From: Apiotrichum sp. Y4204
Lineage: Eukaryota; Basidiomycota; Tremellomycetes; Trichosporonales; Trichosporonaceae
Reading direction: 5' to 3'
NCBI GenBank assembly: GCA_025531455.1
Contig: JAMYHL010000036.1
Coordinates: 124,001 to 188,000 of the forward strand
DNA length: 64,000 bases
This document shows, in pieces, positions 35,961 through 47,077 of the stretch (position 1 is the stretch's first letter; every line of letters begins with the position of its first letter). A program made the translations under genes and the position numbers. Under the pieces are notes generated by a model. It did not search any database. It worked only from the letters and a program-made list of their open reading frames with translations, and had not been told where the DNA came from.

Positions 35961-37026
35961 TTAGAGGCCAATCGTGTGGACCTTCCACAAGTCGTCACTG
36001 CCCGTCAGCATTCCTGAACGAAAGTAGATACGTAGGCGAGGCACCGGGGCCACCAAACTCAACGACAGTTCCCGGAACGTCGACAACTCGCCACCTCTTC
36101 ACTCACCCAACCCAGCAGACAACCTCGACGGCGACACCCTTTCCGGCCTTGCGGATCTCCTCCGACGACGCCGCCATGCGCCCAATACCCGCGGCGTGCT
36201 GCTTGCCCTCAGCGTGGATAGCGACGAGCGCGTCCTTTTCGAGTCCCTCCGGGAGGATACCGCCTGGCGAGAGGAATCCCGGCGCCATCATGTTCGCACC
36301 CGCGAGCATAAACTTGATCGCGCCCCGGTCAATCTGCACGTGCGGCAGCATGTCGGGGTACTTGTGTAGAAGGCGGAGGGTCGGGATGAACGGCCCGTCA
36401 AAGTGGTTGAAGAAGAGCGGCACGGACTGCACCGTGTAGATGCTTATCCTGTCATGGCTGCAGGTCAGTTTCGTATTCATGAACAAGGCCGGAAGTTCCT
36501 CCACCGTGTAAAGTCGTCTCCGACCTCCCGCGAAAACAGAGCCGCAGACAAAACTTACCACTTGGTGAGACCGAGCGGTTCCTTCTTGGGCCAAATCTCA
36601 TCCAGGACAGTAAGCTCGCCCTCGTCCTCGGTGTCGTCGTGCTTCTTCTCCTCCTTTTCCTTCTTTCCCTTGCCCTTGCCGCTCTTCTTTCCCCCGCCCT
36701 TGCCGCCCTTCTTGCCGCGTCCCTCGTCCTCCTCGGGCTCATCAGCGACAGAAGCCGGCGCGGACGGCGCCTCCGATGGTGTCGCGTCCCCTGCGCCCCC
36801 TGCGCCGCCTTCACGGAATGCCGGCGCCGAGAGGAGCGGGAGCTGAGCAAGCAAGTTGTTGCGGATGTTGCGCTGCGCCGACGACTTCATCGACGTCGAG
36901 CCGCTCACATCCTCTTTGGGGTTGAATCTGGCGTTAGCTCCTGGTGGTAGGGCAAAGTATCGACAGCTACATTCCCTGCAGGTCAAGCTGATCGTCATCC
37001 ACGCCCAGTACTCACTTTTTGAACAT
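35961..37026 (-). CDS. TMA20: Translation machinery-associated protein Tma20 (MCTS1/MCT-1), with charged insertion
   Basis: A PUA-domain protein that works with Tma22/DENR to recycle 40S subunits and in re-initiation. Four exons (37026-37016, 36927-36559, 36457-36107, 35997-35961) give 255 residues. The first coding exon is 11 nt (MFK plus two bases) and the last is 37 nt (DDLWKVHTIGL). Core matches are MFKKFNPKEDVSGSTSMKSSAQRNIRNNL, KCHDRISIYTV, FFNHFDGPFIPTLRLLHKYP, VQIDRGAIKFMLAGANMMAPG and VAIHAEGKQHAAGIG. Between residues about 38 and 108 lies an insertion absent from yeast and human proteins (181 residues). It is Ala/Pro/Glu-rich, then a Gly/Lys run (KKGGKGGGKKSGKGKGKK), then acidic. 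It separates the N-terminal domain helices from the PKKEPL segment. Confidence 0.92.
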
Positions 37027-38082
37027 GTTGGTAAAGGTTGTCGAGACAAAGACGAGAACAATGGACCAAGACAGCAGCTGTTGGTGTCTCGCCGTGTATT
37101 TGTCCTGCTGTTCATCCCGTCATGACGCCGCGCGTAGTTGGGAGATGGGGGAGCTGGCAGAATTGGAGCGTGAAAAAGAAACGTCACCGGACATGAAGAG
37201 CATGTCCGTGCCATGCGTGCAGAGTGTGAAAAGCACGCTAGCTCCGAGGTCCTACGTCATAACGTCATTCAGCAGCACATCCTTTTAGCTTCGAGGAAGA
37301 CGTACAACTGTGGCAGCAGTTCCGAGCATAGCACTCTGTGCAGCTAGCTCACTGCAACCTCTGCACCAAGTCGAAACAGCAATGGCAGACAGAGAGTCTA
37401 GAAGGAGGAAGTAGATTGGAAAACTAGTGTGGACCGCCTCGACGTTTCATACCCTGCAGTGCGGTGGATGCTGTGGCAGCGCCTTGAATCACACAACACA
37501 CAGCTCAGATCCGACCCAGATCGGAGGATCAGAGACTACACGCAATGTGGACATGTCCGAGCTTCGTAGTACCATCACAGTAATGTCCAACGCGTCGTTG
37601 GTTGGTTTCATGTTGTCCTTCTAGTTCTACACACAGCCCCTCATACACACCCGATTCATCCGACAAATGGCATTCCACAGATCCGGCGCCACTTAGATAG
37701 AAGATGTAAGAAGCCTGCAGAGCTACATTGTTTTTTTTTCTATCTCCTAAACACCGATGTTTAGCTGCGACATGCGACAGACACACACAGCCTTTGCCTT
37801 CCAGAACGGTTTCAGTTTTGCACTTGTCGTCATAGAGTCATCAAGTTAGACATGGTCACATCATACATAGAACACAAAACTATCAAGGTTTAGACTACTG
37901 ACACAGCAACCGCGCTTATGTCATGAGTGGCAGGCAGCATCGAGCTAGTCAGCGGTGGTCCATGTACCCACAGTGCTGAGCGCCAGGCCGTGACAAAGTT
38001 AAAGACAACCCGCATGGTCAACATGCATACCCAGAAAAGAAACTATGAAGTGCGCTACATAGGCCAGCTAAGCAGAACGTCT
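37027..38082. other. Intergenic region upstream of TMA20, downstream of GH16
   Basis: About 1.06 kb holding the TMA20 promoter and the 3' flank of the glucanase gene. A T-rich run occurs near 37729-37740. No gene is recognised on either strand. Confidence 0.5.
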
Positions 38083-39399
38083 TCAAGGCTTCTGGCTGGC
38101 AGGGGAGGAGTAGTACTTGACGTAGGATACCGACCAGTATGCGTTCTTGAAAGCGTCGCCGCGTGCGTGAACAAAGTCGACACACTTGTCAAAGCCAGTC
38201 TTGGCAGCACAGCCGCCGTTGCGCCAGACATCATCGGAGCCAGCCCAGTCACCGCAGAGAGTAGTGTCGAAGATCGAAATGTGGTCGTAGAAGAACTTGA
38301 ACGGGTCGCACATCTCCGACGAGTAGAAGGCAAACGGTGTTCCCCAGTTGGCCGGGTTAGGCTTGTCGGCGGTGATGTCGGCCGGGATCTTGGAACGAGG
38401 GTGGAACCAAGCAGCAATGCCGTTCTTGTCCCAGGACAGGGCGTAGACACCACCCTGCTGGTTGTTGAAGCCCTCACCGTAGGTACCGGGGTCATCGGAC
38501 TTGACACCGCAGCCCTGGTTGCCAGTCTCAATCTGCGAGCACGAGTGGGCGTCGTAGTTGCCGAGCTTGAGCTTGCCAGTCATGTGGCTCTCCGCGTCTC
38601 CAGGTATCCGGCAGCCAGGGGCGGTGTGAAGCGAAACCTGGTTGAACTGCTCGTCGTTAACACCCTCGAGAATGTCGATTTCACCGCCCGTAGGCCAGTC
38701 GGGTCCGTTCTCCCACCAGGCAGGCCATGTGCCGCAGCCAGTGGGCATGTGGGAGGCATCCATGAGAACAAGTCCACCGTTGAATGTGAAGCTGGAGTGG
38801 AGACGGATCGACTTGCGCTTGCCGGTCTGCTGAGTGGTCTCGACACGCATGATGGCGTTGCCCTGCCCGTCGACCTCGAAGAGACCAGCGCTCTGCGCGG
38901 TGTTCTTGTCGACGTACTCGACCTCGCCGTGGGTAGGGTCGTCGTAGTTCCAGAAGACCCAATTCTCCTCGTTGAAGAAGGAGTCGCCAGCAATGGTCTT
39001 CCACAGCTTCCACTCGGATTCCGGGACGTTGTCTGTGTTGCCACCGTTGCCGTTGGTGCCGTTGTTGCCATTGTTGCCGTTGTTACCATTGTTGCCATTG
39101 TTGCCATTGTTGCCATTGTTGCCATTGTTGCCATTGTTGCCGTGGTTGCCGTGGTTGCCACCCTGGTTGCCGACTTGGCTTGTCGGGGGAAGTGGGGCGC
39201 TCGAAGTACTGGGCTCGGGACACGGCTTGCGGCGGCGAACCATGCGCTTGGCGGGGCGCTCAGAGTAGGGCAGAGTGCTGTTGGTGAGAACCGGCTCACC
39301 GCGAGCGACTGCCTGGCTGTAGCGGTACGGAAGAATCGCCGCTGTGGCCGAGGTAGCCAGAAGGGGGACTAGGGAAAGGAGCGCCGTCGAGGTACGCAT
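38083..39399 (-). CDS. Secreted GH16 endo-1,3(4)-beta-glucanase-like protein
   Basis: A single-exon 438-residue extracellular glycoside hydrolase of family 16, expected to cut beta-1,3 or mixed-linkage glucans in the cell wall or environment. The signal peptide is MRTSTALLSLVPLLATSATA. An Arg/Lys stretch (RPAKRMVRRRK) may be a Kex2-type processing region. A Gly-Asn linker of about eight GNN units (roughly residues 78-120) precedes the catalytic domain. The domain has DPTHGEVEYVDKNTAQSAGL, MPTGCGTWPAWW and the catalytic GEIDILEGV (ExDxxE). Several Cys residues (CRIPG, CSQIE, GCGVKS, CDPF, CGDWAG) fit the fungal secreted GH16 group. No GPI signal or C-terminal hydrophobic anchor is seen. A long antisense frame over it is a codon-bias shadow. 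Confidence 0.92.
   Translation of the reverse strand: MRTSTALLSLVPLLATSATAAILPYRYSQAVARGEPVLTNSTLPYSERPAKRMVRRRKPCPEPSTSSAPLPPTSQVGNQGGNHGNHGNNGNNGNNGNNGNNGNNGNNGNNGNNGTNGNGGNTDNVPESEWKLWKTIAGDSFFNEENWVFWNYDDPTHGEVEYVDKNTAQSAGLFEVDGQGNAIMRVETTQQTGKRKSIRLHSSFTFNGGLVLMDASHMPTGCGTWPAWWENGPDWPTGGEIDILEGVNDEQFNQVSLHTAPGCRIPGDAESHMTGKLKLGNYDAHSCSQIETGNQGCGVKSDDPGTYGEGFNNQQGGVYALSWDKNGIAAWFHPRSKIPADITADKPNPANWGTPFAFYSSEMCDPFKFFYDHISIFDTTLCGDWAGSDDVWRNGGCAAKTGFDKCVDFVHARGDAFKNAYWSVSYVKYYSSPASQKP
39035..39170. repeat. 9-bp minisatellite encoding the GNN linker
   Basis: The unit GTTGCCATT on the + strand (AATGGCAAC on the coding strand) recurs with few changes for about 130 bp inside the GH16 gene. 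It encodes Gly-Asn-Asn repeats. Near-identity of the central units suggests recent expansion and likely length variation between strains. Confidence 0.9.
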
Positions 39400-40291
39400 T
39401 GTGAACAAAGTGTCGATGGTGTTGGGGTAGCGGGTGGATGGGGTAGAGAATGCGACTAGCGCTTGAGAGTGAAGTTCGTCCTGCGAAGAGAGTTGGGGGG
39501 GAGGGGGATGTTGACGACCGGCGTCAAGTCTATATGATGGAAGTTGATGTTGAGGTAGTAACGAGAGAGAGGGAGAGCGACACGAAGAAGGGAACACCCA
39601 GTCAAGAGTCCAGAGTTGTGTGGCACAAGGAAGCAAGCAGAGAGGCGGACAGTCGTTGATGGGTGGAAGGCATCAAGACGCGAGGGAGGGGGCTCATTAT
39701 ATATGAATCACCAACAAAGGTGGGTGAGTCGAGAACAAACCCGGCAGACGCGTACATGAGTGTGTTGGAGTGTGTGTAATGTGTGAGGCATGAAGGACGA
39801 CACACAGATCACGCAGAAACACAGAGAAACCATCAGGCACACACAGACACACACATGCACAGAGGATAGAGTGTGGGTGGTGGATAATGGATGAGAACGA
39901 AGGCATCGATGTGATGCCACAAGGAAGTCATCGAGGCAGTACGGGCGGTGCCGGCGGTGCGCGTCGCGTGCGTGAGGGGTGGATTACGGAGGGATAGGAA
40001 AGGGAGGGCAAGGGGTATTGATAGCCGTGCGTCGTGGGCCGTGCGCCAAGTGCCGCCGAGTGCATGGACCGTCATGGATCAATGAATATCATGGATCATG
40101 GATTTGTTGAGAATGCAACCACATGGGGCACAGACAGTCAGACATGAAGAAAGGAGGATGCCGCGATGCCGCGATGCGAGGGGGGAAGAGGGGACGCCAG
40201 GGGGGAGGGTTGCAAAGTCAGGTACCGTGTCCGAACAAGTGTGCACACAAAAAGACAGAAAGCGCGGAGGGATGCAGTGGAAATTGCGGTG

Positions 40292-40618
40292 TCATGCGTC
40301 AGCGCCAAATACACTCCAACGGCACAAGGGGGTGGTGTCTCTCTCATCCGCGATCTTCCGCATCACAGCCCCATACGGCCCATCACAGACCACCAACCCC
40401 CGCCGGATCCAGAACAATATGCTCGTGCTCTGCTGTGCGGCGCGCTCTGCCTCCTGAGCAAGGGTTGGCGGCTCACTCTCTTGCCAGTGGCCAGAACAGC
40501 TGTGTAGCAGAGCGTGCCGAGCGTGAATGTTATTCAGAGATCGAGGGCGGGGATAGTCTGCGGCCGGACGCATGTATAGACTCGTGACTCGCGGGGTTGC
40601 GGTGTGGATGGAGGACAT
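40292..40618 (-). CDS. Doubtful small ORF (108 residues)
   Basis: An open frame starting MSSIHTATPRVTSLYMRP and ending SVFGADA, with an amphipathic central stretch (AQEAERAAQQSTSILFWIRR). It is open further upstream, to 40942. No family is recognised, and introns or an upstream exon cannot be excluded. It is listed because it is the only frame in the 6.7-kb block with a protein-like helix pattern. It may well be noise. Confidence 0.15.
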   Translation of the reverse strand: MSSIHTATPRVTSLYMRPAADYPRPRSLNNIHARHALLHSCSGHWQESEPPTLAQEAERAAQQSTSILFWIRRGLVVCDGPYGAVMRKIADERDTTPLCRWSVFGADA

Positions 40619-40879
40619 CGAGGATGAGATGGCCCGACTTTGACTTACAGGCTGCAATGAAAGCCGAGAAGGGGGTTGTGGATCAAGAGATGGAGAGAGA
40701 AGAAGAAACGAAAGAGAAATGCCCAGTACATTTAACGCATCGTCGTCCAACGCCCCGGCTGCTGTCAGCACCTCGGCGTTGGGTGCTGTCTCTCTTGACT
40801 TGGTTGGAGGCTTCCTCAACTCTCCGTGTGGCTGCTCAGTATAATGCTTCTCTTGTTCCTGTCGGTCACTACTTGAGAA

Positions 40880-40908
40880 CCCTGCACGGGCCTTGCCCGT
40901 GCGCAGGG
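40880..40908. repeat. Perfect 8-bp hairpin with 3-nt loop
   Basis: GCACGGGC (40884-40891), loop CTT, GCCCGTGC (40895-40902). The stem is extended by CCCT/AGGG across a 2-nt bulge. GC-rich and stable on paper; role unknown. Confidence 0.7.
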
Positions 40909-42583
40909 TAGAGGGTGTGAGGAGGCGGGCATAGTAAGGCAATTCAATACGACGTCGACTGATAGCGACGAGAGGGGCAAGCGCGGGGAGAGAGAGGGAG
41001 AGCGATATCTTGGCCAGCTTGGGAGAAATCCACTAGAATGGGATGGCTGGCAGCATTGGTGTGTGTGTATACTTTCAGCGGTGCAGTAGCCGCAGTAGCC
41101 GCAGTAGTGGCTTTGGGACAAAATGCTAAACCCCCGACAGAGTTGTCCTGGCAGGGGAGGGAGGGGACCTGGGCAGTCACAGTCACGAGGCACCCCTCCG
41201 AGGCCCGACGGGAGAAGCAGGATGATGTTGTGGAGCTTTGGGCCAAGGCATACCCGCAACGACCAGCAACTTGGTAGCTCGAGAAATCATACGCGCCCAA
41301 CAGGTGGATTAGCTCAGATTCCCCAACCCTTTCTGCTCTTGCGCCTCCTCCCCGCGCGTCGCTCAAAAGACCCTGAGTGCAGGCGCCGCACCCTGGCCGT
41401 CACTCGAGAGCCAATAGGCGGTGCGCATGTCAAACGAGGGGCTGCGCGCACTGCGTACTTGCGCATCGAATGCTTTCTCTGAATCTCTGGTTGTCTGTTG
41501 CGGTCATTTCTGGCCCTCCTTGTTTTGACTCTCCTGCGCTCGATTTCTTCAGGATATTATACACTGGTGCGAAAAAGAGTCGCGGTGCGGTGGCCATTGG
41601 ACCATTGGATGCACAGACTCCCTTTACGATCCATGTAAACCAGGCACGAACCAGGAATGGGCGCATGACATGCCGAGGTCAGAGGACGCGTACTTGGGTA
41701 GTTGGCTCCAGCTGGTCACAGAATCACAGGATACGCAATGACGACGAAGACGCTAGCAACCGCAAGCAATGTATCCTCCCCGCCACGCTCGCGATGGGAC
41801 TCGGGAGCGCCATGGGATCAGCCCGGCGCCCGTGCCGCACTCCTCAAACTACACATTCCGATGCACAAAGATCACTTTTCTGCACAGTCTGTTGGTGGCT
41901 AGTGGCGAGCAGCAATTTTGGATCTCGGGGACAAGTAGGCCCCGGGGGCCTGGGGCCTGATAAATCGTGACTCCGCCAGACACGGAGAAGGATGCAACTG
42001 TTGGCATGCCGACGGGAGAAGCACCACCCATCTCCTCTCGGCCGACGAACACGTTCGATGTATCACGTCGGTCGCGGGTTGCAACAGCTTGACGGCTAGG
42101 AGAATGGTCGCCAAGAGATTCAGGAATGCAGCAACAGAATACCAGCGTTCCGGTCGCCCGTCGGATGAGACAGAGGGAAAAAGATAATCGGACGTCCTGA
42201 CTGTGTGCTGCGACTCCCGAAAATGCTGTTCCGGGACATGATGACGGCGTGCAACGATTTGCATCCTTGTGAGCTTGTGATGATGCATGATGGACTGACG
42301 GCAGATGATGGTCCGAAAGCTCTAATGGCCAAGACAGGGACTAAAGCCAGGGAGACAACCCAGGGATCTGTTCAGGCAGGGGAGTAACAACAGATGGCTG
42401 GACGCGTCGAGGGCTAGGCTAATCTTAAATATATCCAGCAGAAATGATGAAAAAACAATTGACTGTGATCCTGTGACGAGTGGGCGTTGTTGATATCGCT
42501 GGTGTGGGTGGTATGTATGCGCGGTGGCATGCATGTGCATGCATGGCTGTATTCGATGCATTCACGTGTACACGCATGCAGTG

Positions 42584-42603
42584 GACTGTACACATGTACA
42601 GTC
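42584..42603. repeat. 20-bp inverted repeat in alternating TGCA-rich tract
   Basis: GACTGTACA and TGTACAGTC flank two central bases. It sits at the end of a TGCATGCATGTGCATGCATG-type alternating purine-pyrimidine stretch (about 42527-42605). No associated gene. Confidence 0.7.
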
Positions 42604-45600
42604 ATTTGGAAGCTCTGCAAGCAAGACATTCAATCCCCATGAGGGCAATGACGGCGTTGCGCGAACGTCGTACTCCCGCAACGTACATTTAGATATCCTC
42701 CGTGTCTGATGTCGTGATCTTGACCCAGTCTGTTACCTAGGAACAGAGACATTACGGGGCAAGGAATATTGCCGTCACTTGTCAGTCACGCCCAGGATAT
42801 CCAGGATGCAGAGGGAGAAGCTGGCATATGGGCATACATCTTTGGAAGAGAACAACGAGATGGACATATGGATACCAGAATGAGGTCCAAAGGCTCATCG
42901 ACGCTACTGTCCCACGGGGACCGATGGGCTATCCGGGGGTAACACTGCCATCGCCCCGCTCCCCGTCCGGCAGCTCTCCCGTGATGATGCCCATCGTGAG
43001 TATAAGATCCGGATACCAGAAGGCTTGGGACCGCTCTGTGGAGCGGTGCAACTGTGGAGCCGAGTGAGGCAGAACTCTATGCATCTGAAGGCCGTTTGTT
43101 TATCCATCGGGTGCGGGTGCCGGTTTGTGCTTCAGCAGCTGCCACGATCGCCAGTTGATCCGATCTCCTTTGGTCCCTGTTTCCTTTGTGTTCATTACAT
43201 TTCCGGCGATCCCTCAAGGTGGCATTCTCATTGTTGTCTGATAATCTGATGAATTGTTCTAGTGCACCTGGCGCGCATGCACGTGTCCCGATATAAGCCG
43301 TCGGATGGCGGGCCGAGCCGGCCAAGACCAAGCCACGGACCAGCCTGCGCGCGGCATGCCAGCCCCTGCGCCGCGCTGTACATCTCCCTCTCTCGGCGTC
43401 TCGGCCACTCGGAGTCGTCCATTCATGCATTCATGAGCAGTGCATCGGGGTAGATATTGGGGAGGAGGCAGAATGGGGGGGAGGCAGAATTGGGGGGGAT
43501 AACCCCGAACAGAACGAGCGGGCGCGAGCGCAGGAACAAACAGCAGGGGCGGGCGCTGGGTGCAGGGTGCGGGGCGCAGTGTCCGTGCGGCATGCGGCAA
43601 GATTCTGATTTGCGCCTTGTGTGAGATTCCAACGTTTCCACGCGTTCCAACGGATTAATGTGTCTGATTCCGACAGCACAGCAAGACCCCCATATTACAA
43701 TCATTGGCCAGTTCATGGAGTGGAGATGCTCAAGCCGCACCCATCGTGTTCCCCCCCCAGCGCGCCCAGAGGCAGTGCAAAGCATGCTTGGACTGAGTCT
43801 GAGCGAGTCTGTGCACATGTGTTCTTTGCCCAGTCGGCCCGTTTGAGTTCGAGAGTGACAGTCAGAAGCCCTGCAACATTTGGCACCGAGGTGCGCGGTC
43901 GAGGTGCATTTGACAAGTATCACAATTCGAAACTAATGACAGATCAAGCGAGCGGATAGCAAGTTCACAAGTGCACACTGCAAGGTCCATTCTGTGACTT
44001 TGTCCCCTATTTTTATTACTGCGAGCTGCTTCTGAGCTTCCAACTGAGGTTCCGAGGATCTAATCTGAGCTTTGACCATTCCATATTCCTGGACTCCACG
44101 CTGATCACGCAAGGCACAGAGGCCAAAGCGCTCACGACCCCCAAGATCCAGACAATGCAGGGAACAATCAGTAGCAGAGCTAGGTCCCGACCACACCCGC
44201 ACGGCCCCGCCCGCTGCGTGATCACATCAGCTTTCGCTGCTGTGTGCCCGTGTGTCAGTGGGTCCGTGCACGTCCGTGTGCCCGTGGTGGCGGTCCGTGT
44301 GTCTCGTGACTAGCGAGACATCCCTTGACGGAGAAACCGGGGGACTATAAACAGAATCACTGCGCCACGTTAGCACGGATCGCTCGTGGATCGTGAATCA
44401 TGGAACAAGGAACATGAGTAGCGGAACGCAAATTGCGCAATCACAGATCGTCGTACGCGCACAGACTATATCGGTCAGGGGGACGCGGTACACGGTGCGG
44501 GGTGAACGAGGTGAGCAGAAGCACAATTTAGGTGGTCAGGTGAGAGGTTCAAAGTGGGGAGTGTCGCGCGTCTCGGTAGCTCGGTAGGTGCCTGTTAGCG
44601 CTCCCTGCGCTCCCACATTGCATTGTGATCGCGTGAAAGATTTGTCGCGGGTACAAGCGCGGAACGGAACTGATCGTATCGGAACATTGATCCATTACCT
44701 GATGACACGATGGAGTGAGAGTGAAACCGCATGGAGAAATCAAGTCAAGTTCAATGACAAATGGCGCATGGTCTCCTCCTGACCGACCTTCCGCACGCGT
44801 CCTCCTGTTCTCGCCATTCTCTCAACAATCCTCTGGCCACAGGCACATCCTACCATCGACCTACGCTACTGCACCTGTAAAGACCAGATCGACCAGACAT
44901 GCCAGACAGATGCTCCACGCACTCCATGCCGCCTTTACGTCCCCTTACGTCCTCATCTCCCCTTGAACGCGTTCCTTGCTCTAATTACGTCCGCCCACAA
45001 CTTACTCTGGATCCATCTTGCGCTCCGTCGTGATCGGCACGGAATCTCGTAAACGCCGAGTAGATTGACGGCACCCCCTCGTTCGTTCCCAGGATCCCAC
45101 GCGACGAGATACACTGTTGTACTTTGGACTGGAGGAGTTTCATGCCATGACGCAGGCCCGCGCTGATTACTGACCGCCTCCTGGTTAGACTGTGCTGACT
45201 CTCCTGCCTCGCCGCGCCCCGCATGGCATGGCTCGCCAGTGCCAGTGCCGCTAGTGCCGCAAACTAACTTTTGCGCGAGACACATGGGGACGTGACTCCA
45301 GGACTGCAATGGGTGCGAGTGTTTTGAACTCTATGTCTATGAGCCGCGAGCCGTAACCCAGGGGAACACGCTTCAAGCCGCGTGCCCATGCCTCGTTAGG
45401 AGCAGTCTAATCTGGGAAGAACATGTTCATTTCGCAGCTCAATGTCCGTGATTCTCGCGAGATTGCGACTGTTTGATCTGCCACCATATGGTGCCCCGCG
45501 GCTCCCCTGGCGTGTCGACACACACGAGTGACAGGTCCAGGCCTGTGTTTCTGCGAGTTCTGGGCCTGGGGCTCCATACGATTGCCATGAATCCACACGC

Positions 45601-45840
45601 AAAAGTAATGAACGCTTTTCTCGCCAGCTGCCCATGAAGCATTTTCAGTATGGCATGACCTTGTGCATTGTAGCAACTTCGTGCCCGGACTGAGAACATC
45701 GCGACTGGGTGGTGGTTGCATGGCGACCGTGCACAAGTCATGCACAACTTGAAGGCCAGATCGACAATGGCGTACACACATTTGATAAGGTCGCCCCCAA
45801 GCCCAAAGTACCCCGGTTCGGAACCAAAGCCCCCAGCAAG

Positions 45841-45886
45841 CACGGATATAGTACGGATATGCACGGATGTACGGATTCGCGGATTC
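45841..45886. repeat. ACGGAT/CGGAT cluster upstream of PDXT
   Basis: The motif CGGAT occurs five times in 46 bp, four of them as ACGGAT and one as GCGGAT, about 225-270 bp before the PDXT start. It may be a degenerate tandem repeat or a factor-binding cluster. Confidence 0.6.
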
Positions 45887-46108
45887 TGATCTCTCGATAA
45901 CGTGCTGGATATAAAAGCGAGTCGAAAAAAAAAGGCGAGAGATCGAGCCACTTGCTCCCCTCCACCTCCACACCCGGCACGGAGCACCGCGGGTGGCGCA
46001 GAGCGAGTGGGCAGCTGCAGACTGACTTTATTTTATGCATGTTATTGCGATTCCTCTCTCTTCCATCTGTTTTGCCACCCCCACTACCCTTGTTCCTATC
46101 TACTCACG

Positions 46109-47077
46109 ATGACCGTCGACATGACTCCCGTTCCCGCCGCGCTGCCGGAGAACCTCGTCATCGGCGTCCTGGCGCTCCAGGGCGCGTTTATCGAGCACAT
46201 GGCGTATCTCGAGCGGTGAGTAGTTGAGAGAACAGTGGTGCAGAAGGATCCGCACCGTGTGGGTGGATCCCCGAGTCTGGTTGACTTGCCGAGGTGATTC
46301 TGCACTCGGGGCCTGCTCATTACTCACCATTTCATCCACGCTTAGTACTGATTCCAGTCTGCGCCCGAAGGGCCACACCGTCACCGCCATTGCCGTGCGC
46401 AACCCCGAGGAGCTTGCCGTGAGTCACTGTACGCGGACACGACCGCGCAACGCCTCGCGCCTCGCGTAACCTCGTCCTTACTGTCTCCTAACTCGCAGCG
46501 ATGCCACGCGCTCGTGCTTCCCGGCGGCGAGTCTACGGCGATCACGCGCGTCGCCGCCCGCACAGAGGGCATGCTCCCTGCGCTCATGGCGTTTGTGGCG
46601 GACCCCACACGGCCAGTATACGGTACCTGTGCGGGAATGATTCTGATGGCGGAGGCGGACGGCGTCGGCGGCGGGAAGCGCAAGAACGACGGCGCCGCAT
46701 GGGGCGGGCTGCGCGGCCTCCGCGTCTGGCGCAACCTGTATGGCGGGCAGCTCGAGAGCTTCGAGTGCCCCCTGGACATTCCGGCACTCAGCGACCCCCA
46801 GCGCCCGTTCAACGCAATCTTTATCCGCGCGCCCGCCGTCCACTCCCTCGTCCCCGGCACAGAGGCTGATGTCGAGGTCCTCGCGTCCCTCCCTCCCCAG
46901 TCGGTGCCCCCGCCCCCGCCGGCCGACGACAAGCTCGGCGAACCCGACGTCGCCCGCATCCCCGACGTCATGCTCCGCCGGGGATGCAAGCTCGTCACCT
47001 CGTTCCACCCCGAGTTGTCGGGTGACCACCGCATCCACGAGTACTGGGTCGAGAAGTGTGTCCTTGGCCGCCCGTAG
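46109..47077 (+). CDS. SNO1: Pyridoxal 5'-phosphate synthase glutaminase subunit PdxT/Sno1
   Basis: A class I glutamine amidotransferase that feeds ammonia to PdxS/Snz in the DXP-independent vitamin B6 pathway. Exons 46109-46215, 46358-46418 and 46499-47077 give 248 residues. The start is MTVDMTPVPAALPENLVIG, followed by VLALQGAFIEHM. The glycine strip is LVLPGGESTAI. The nucleophile elbow is GTCAGM with C100, and the His/Glu pair is in SFHPELS (H226, E228), so the catalytic triad is intact. A Pro-rich loop (PPPPPADDK) near residue 195 is longer than in yeast Sno1. Introns of 142 and 80 nt are longer than most here. No PdxS gene is in the window, unlike the divergent SNO-SNZ pairs of budding yeast. 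Converges with SPA2. Confidence 0.94.

Larger units (their letters stand above)
39400..46108. other. Large gene-poor block
   Basis: About 6.7 kb between the GH16 gene and PDXT. The first ~700 bp are AG/AC-rich and probably the GH16 promoter and leader. The rest has only short, overlapping frames without domains, plus simple repeats (GTAGCC near 41088-41105, CGTGTG-type near 44240-44310, GGGGGGAGGCAGAAT pair near 43470-43500). One doubtful small ORF, a hairpin and an inverted repeat are listed separately. No tRNA, rRNA or transposon protein was recognised. Confidence 0.5.

Noticed and set aside
37927..39372. 481-residue open frame on the + strand over the GH16 gene
   Set aside because: It is exactly antisense to a well-supported glucanase and shows only Val/Leu/Ala-rich shadow composition from the GC-biased codons.
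41377..41970. 197-residue frame in the gene-poor block
   Set aside because: No domain, mixed composition, many overlapping frames of similar length; not better than chance.
40860..46100. Search for a PdxS/Snz partner next to PdxT
   Set aside because: No frame on either strand contains a PdxS-like barrel motif; the partner is not in this window.
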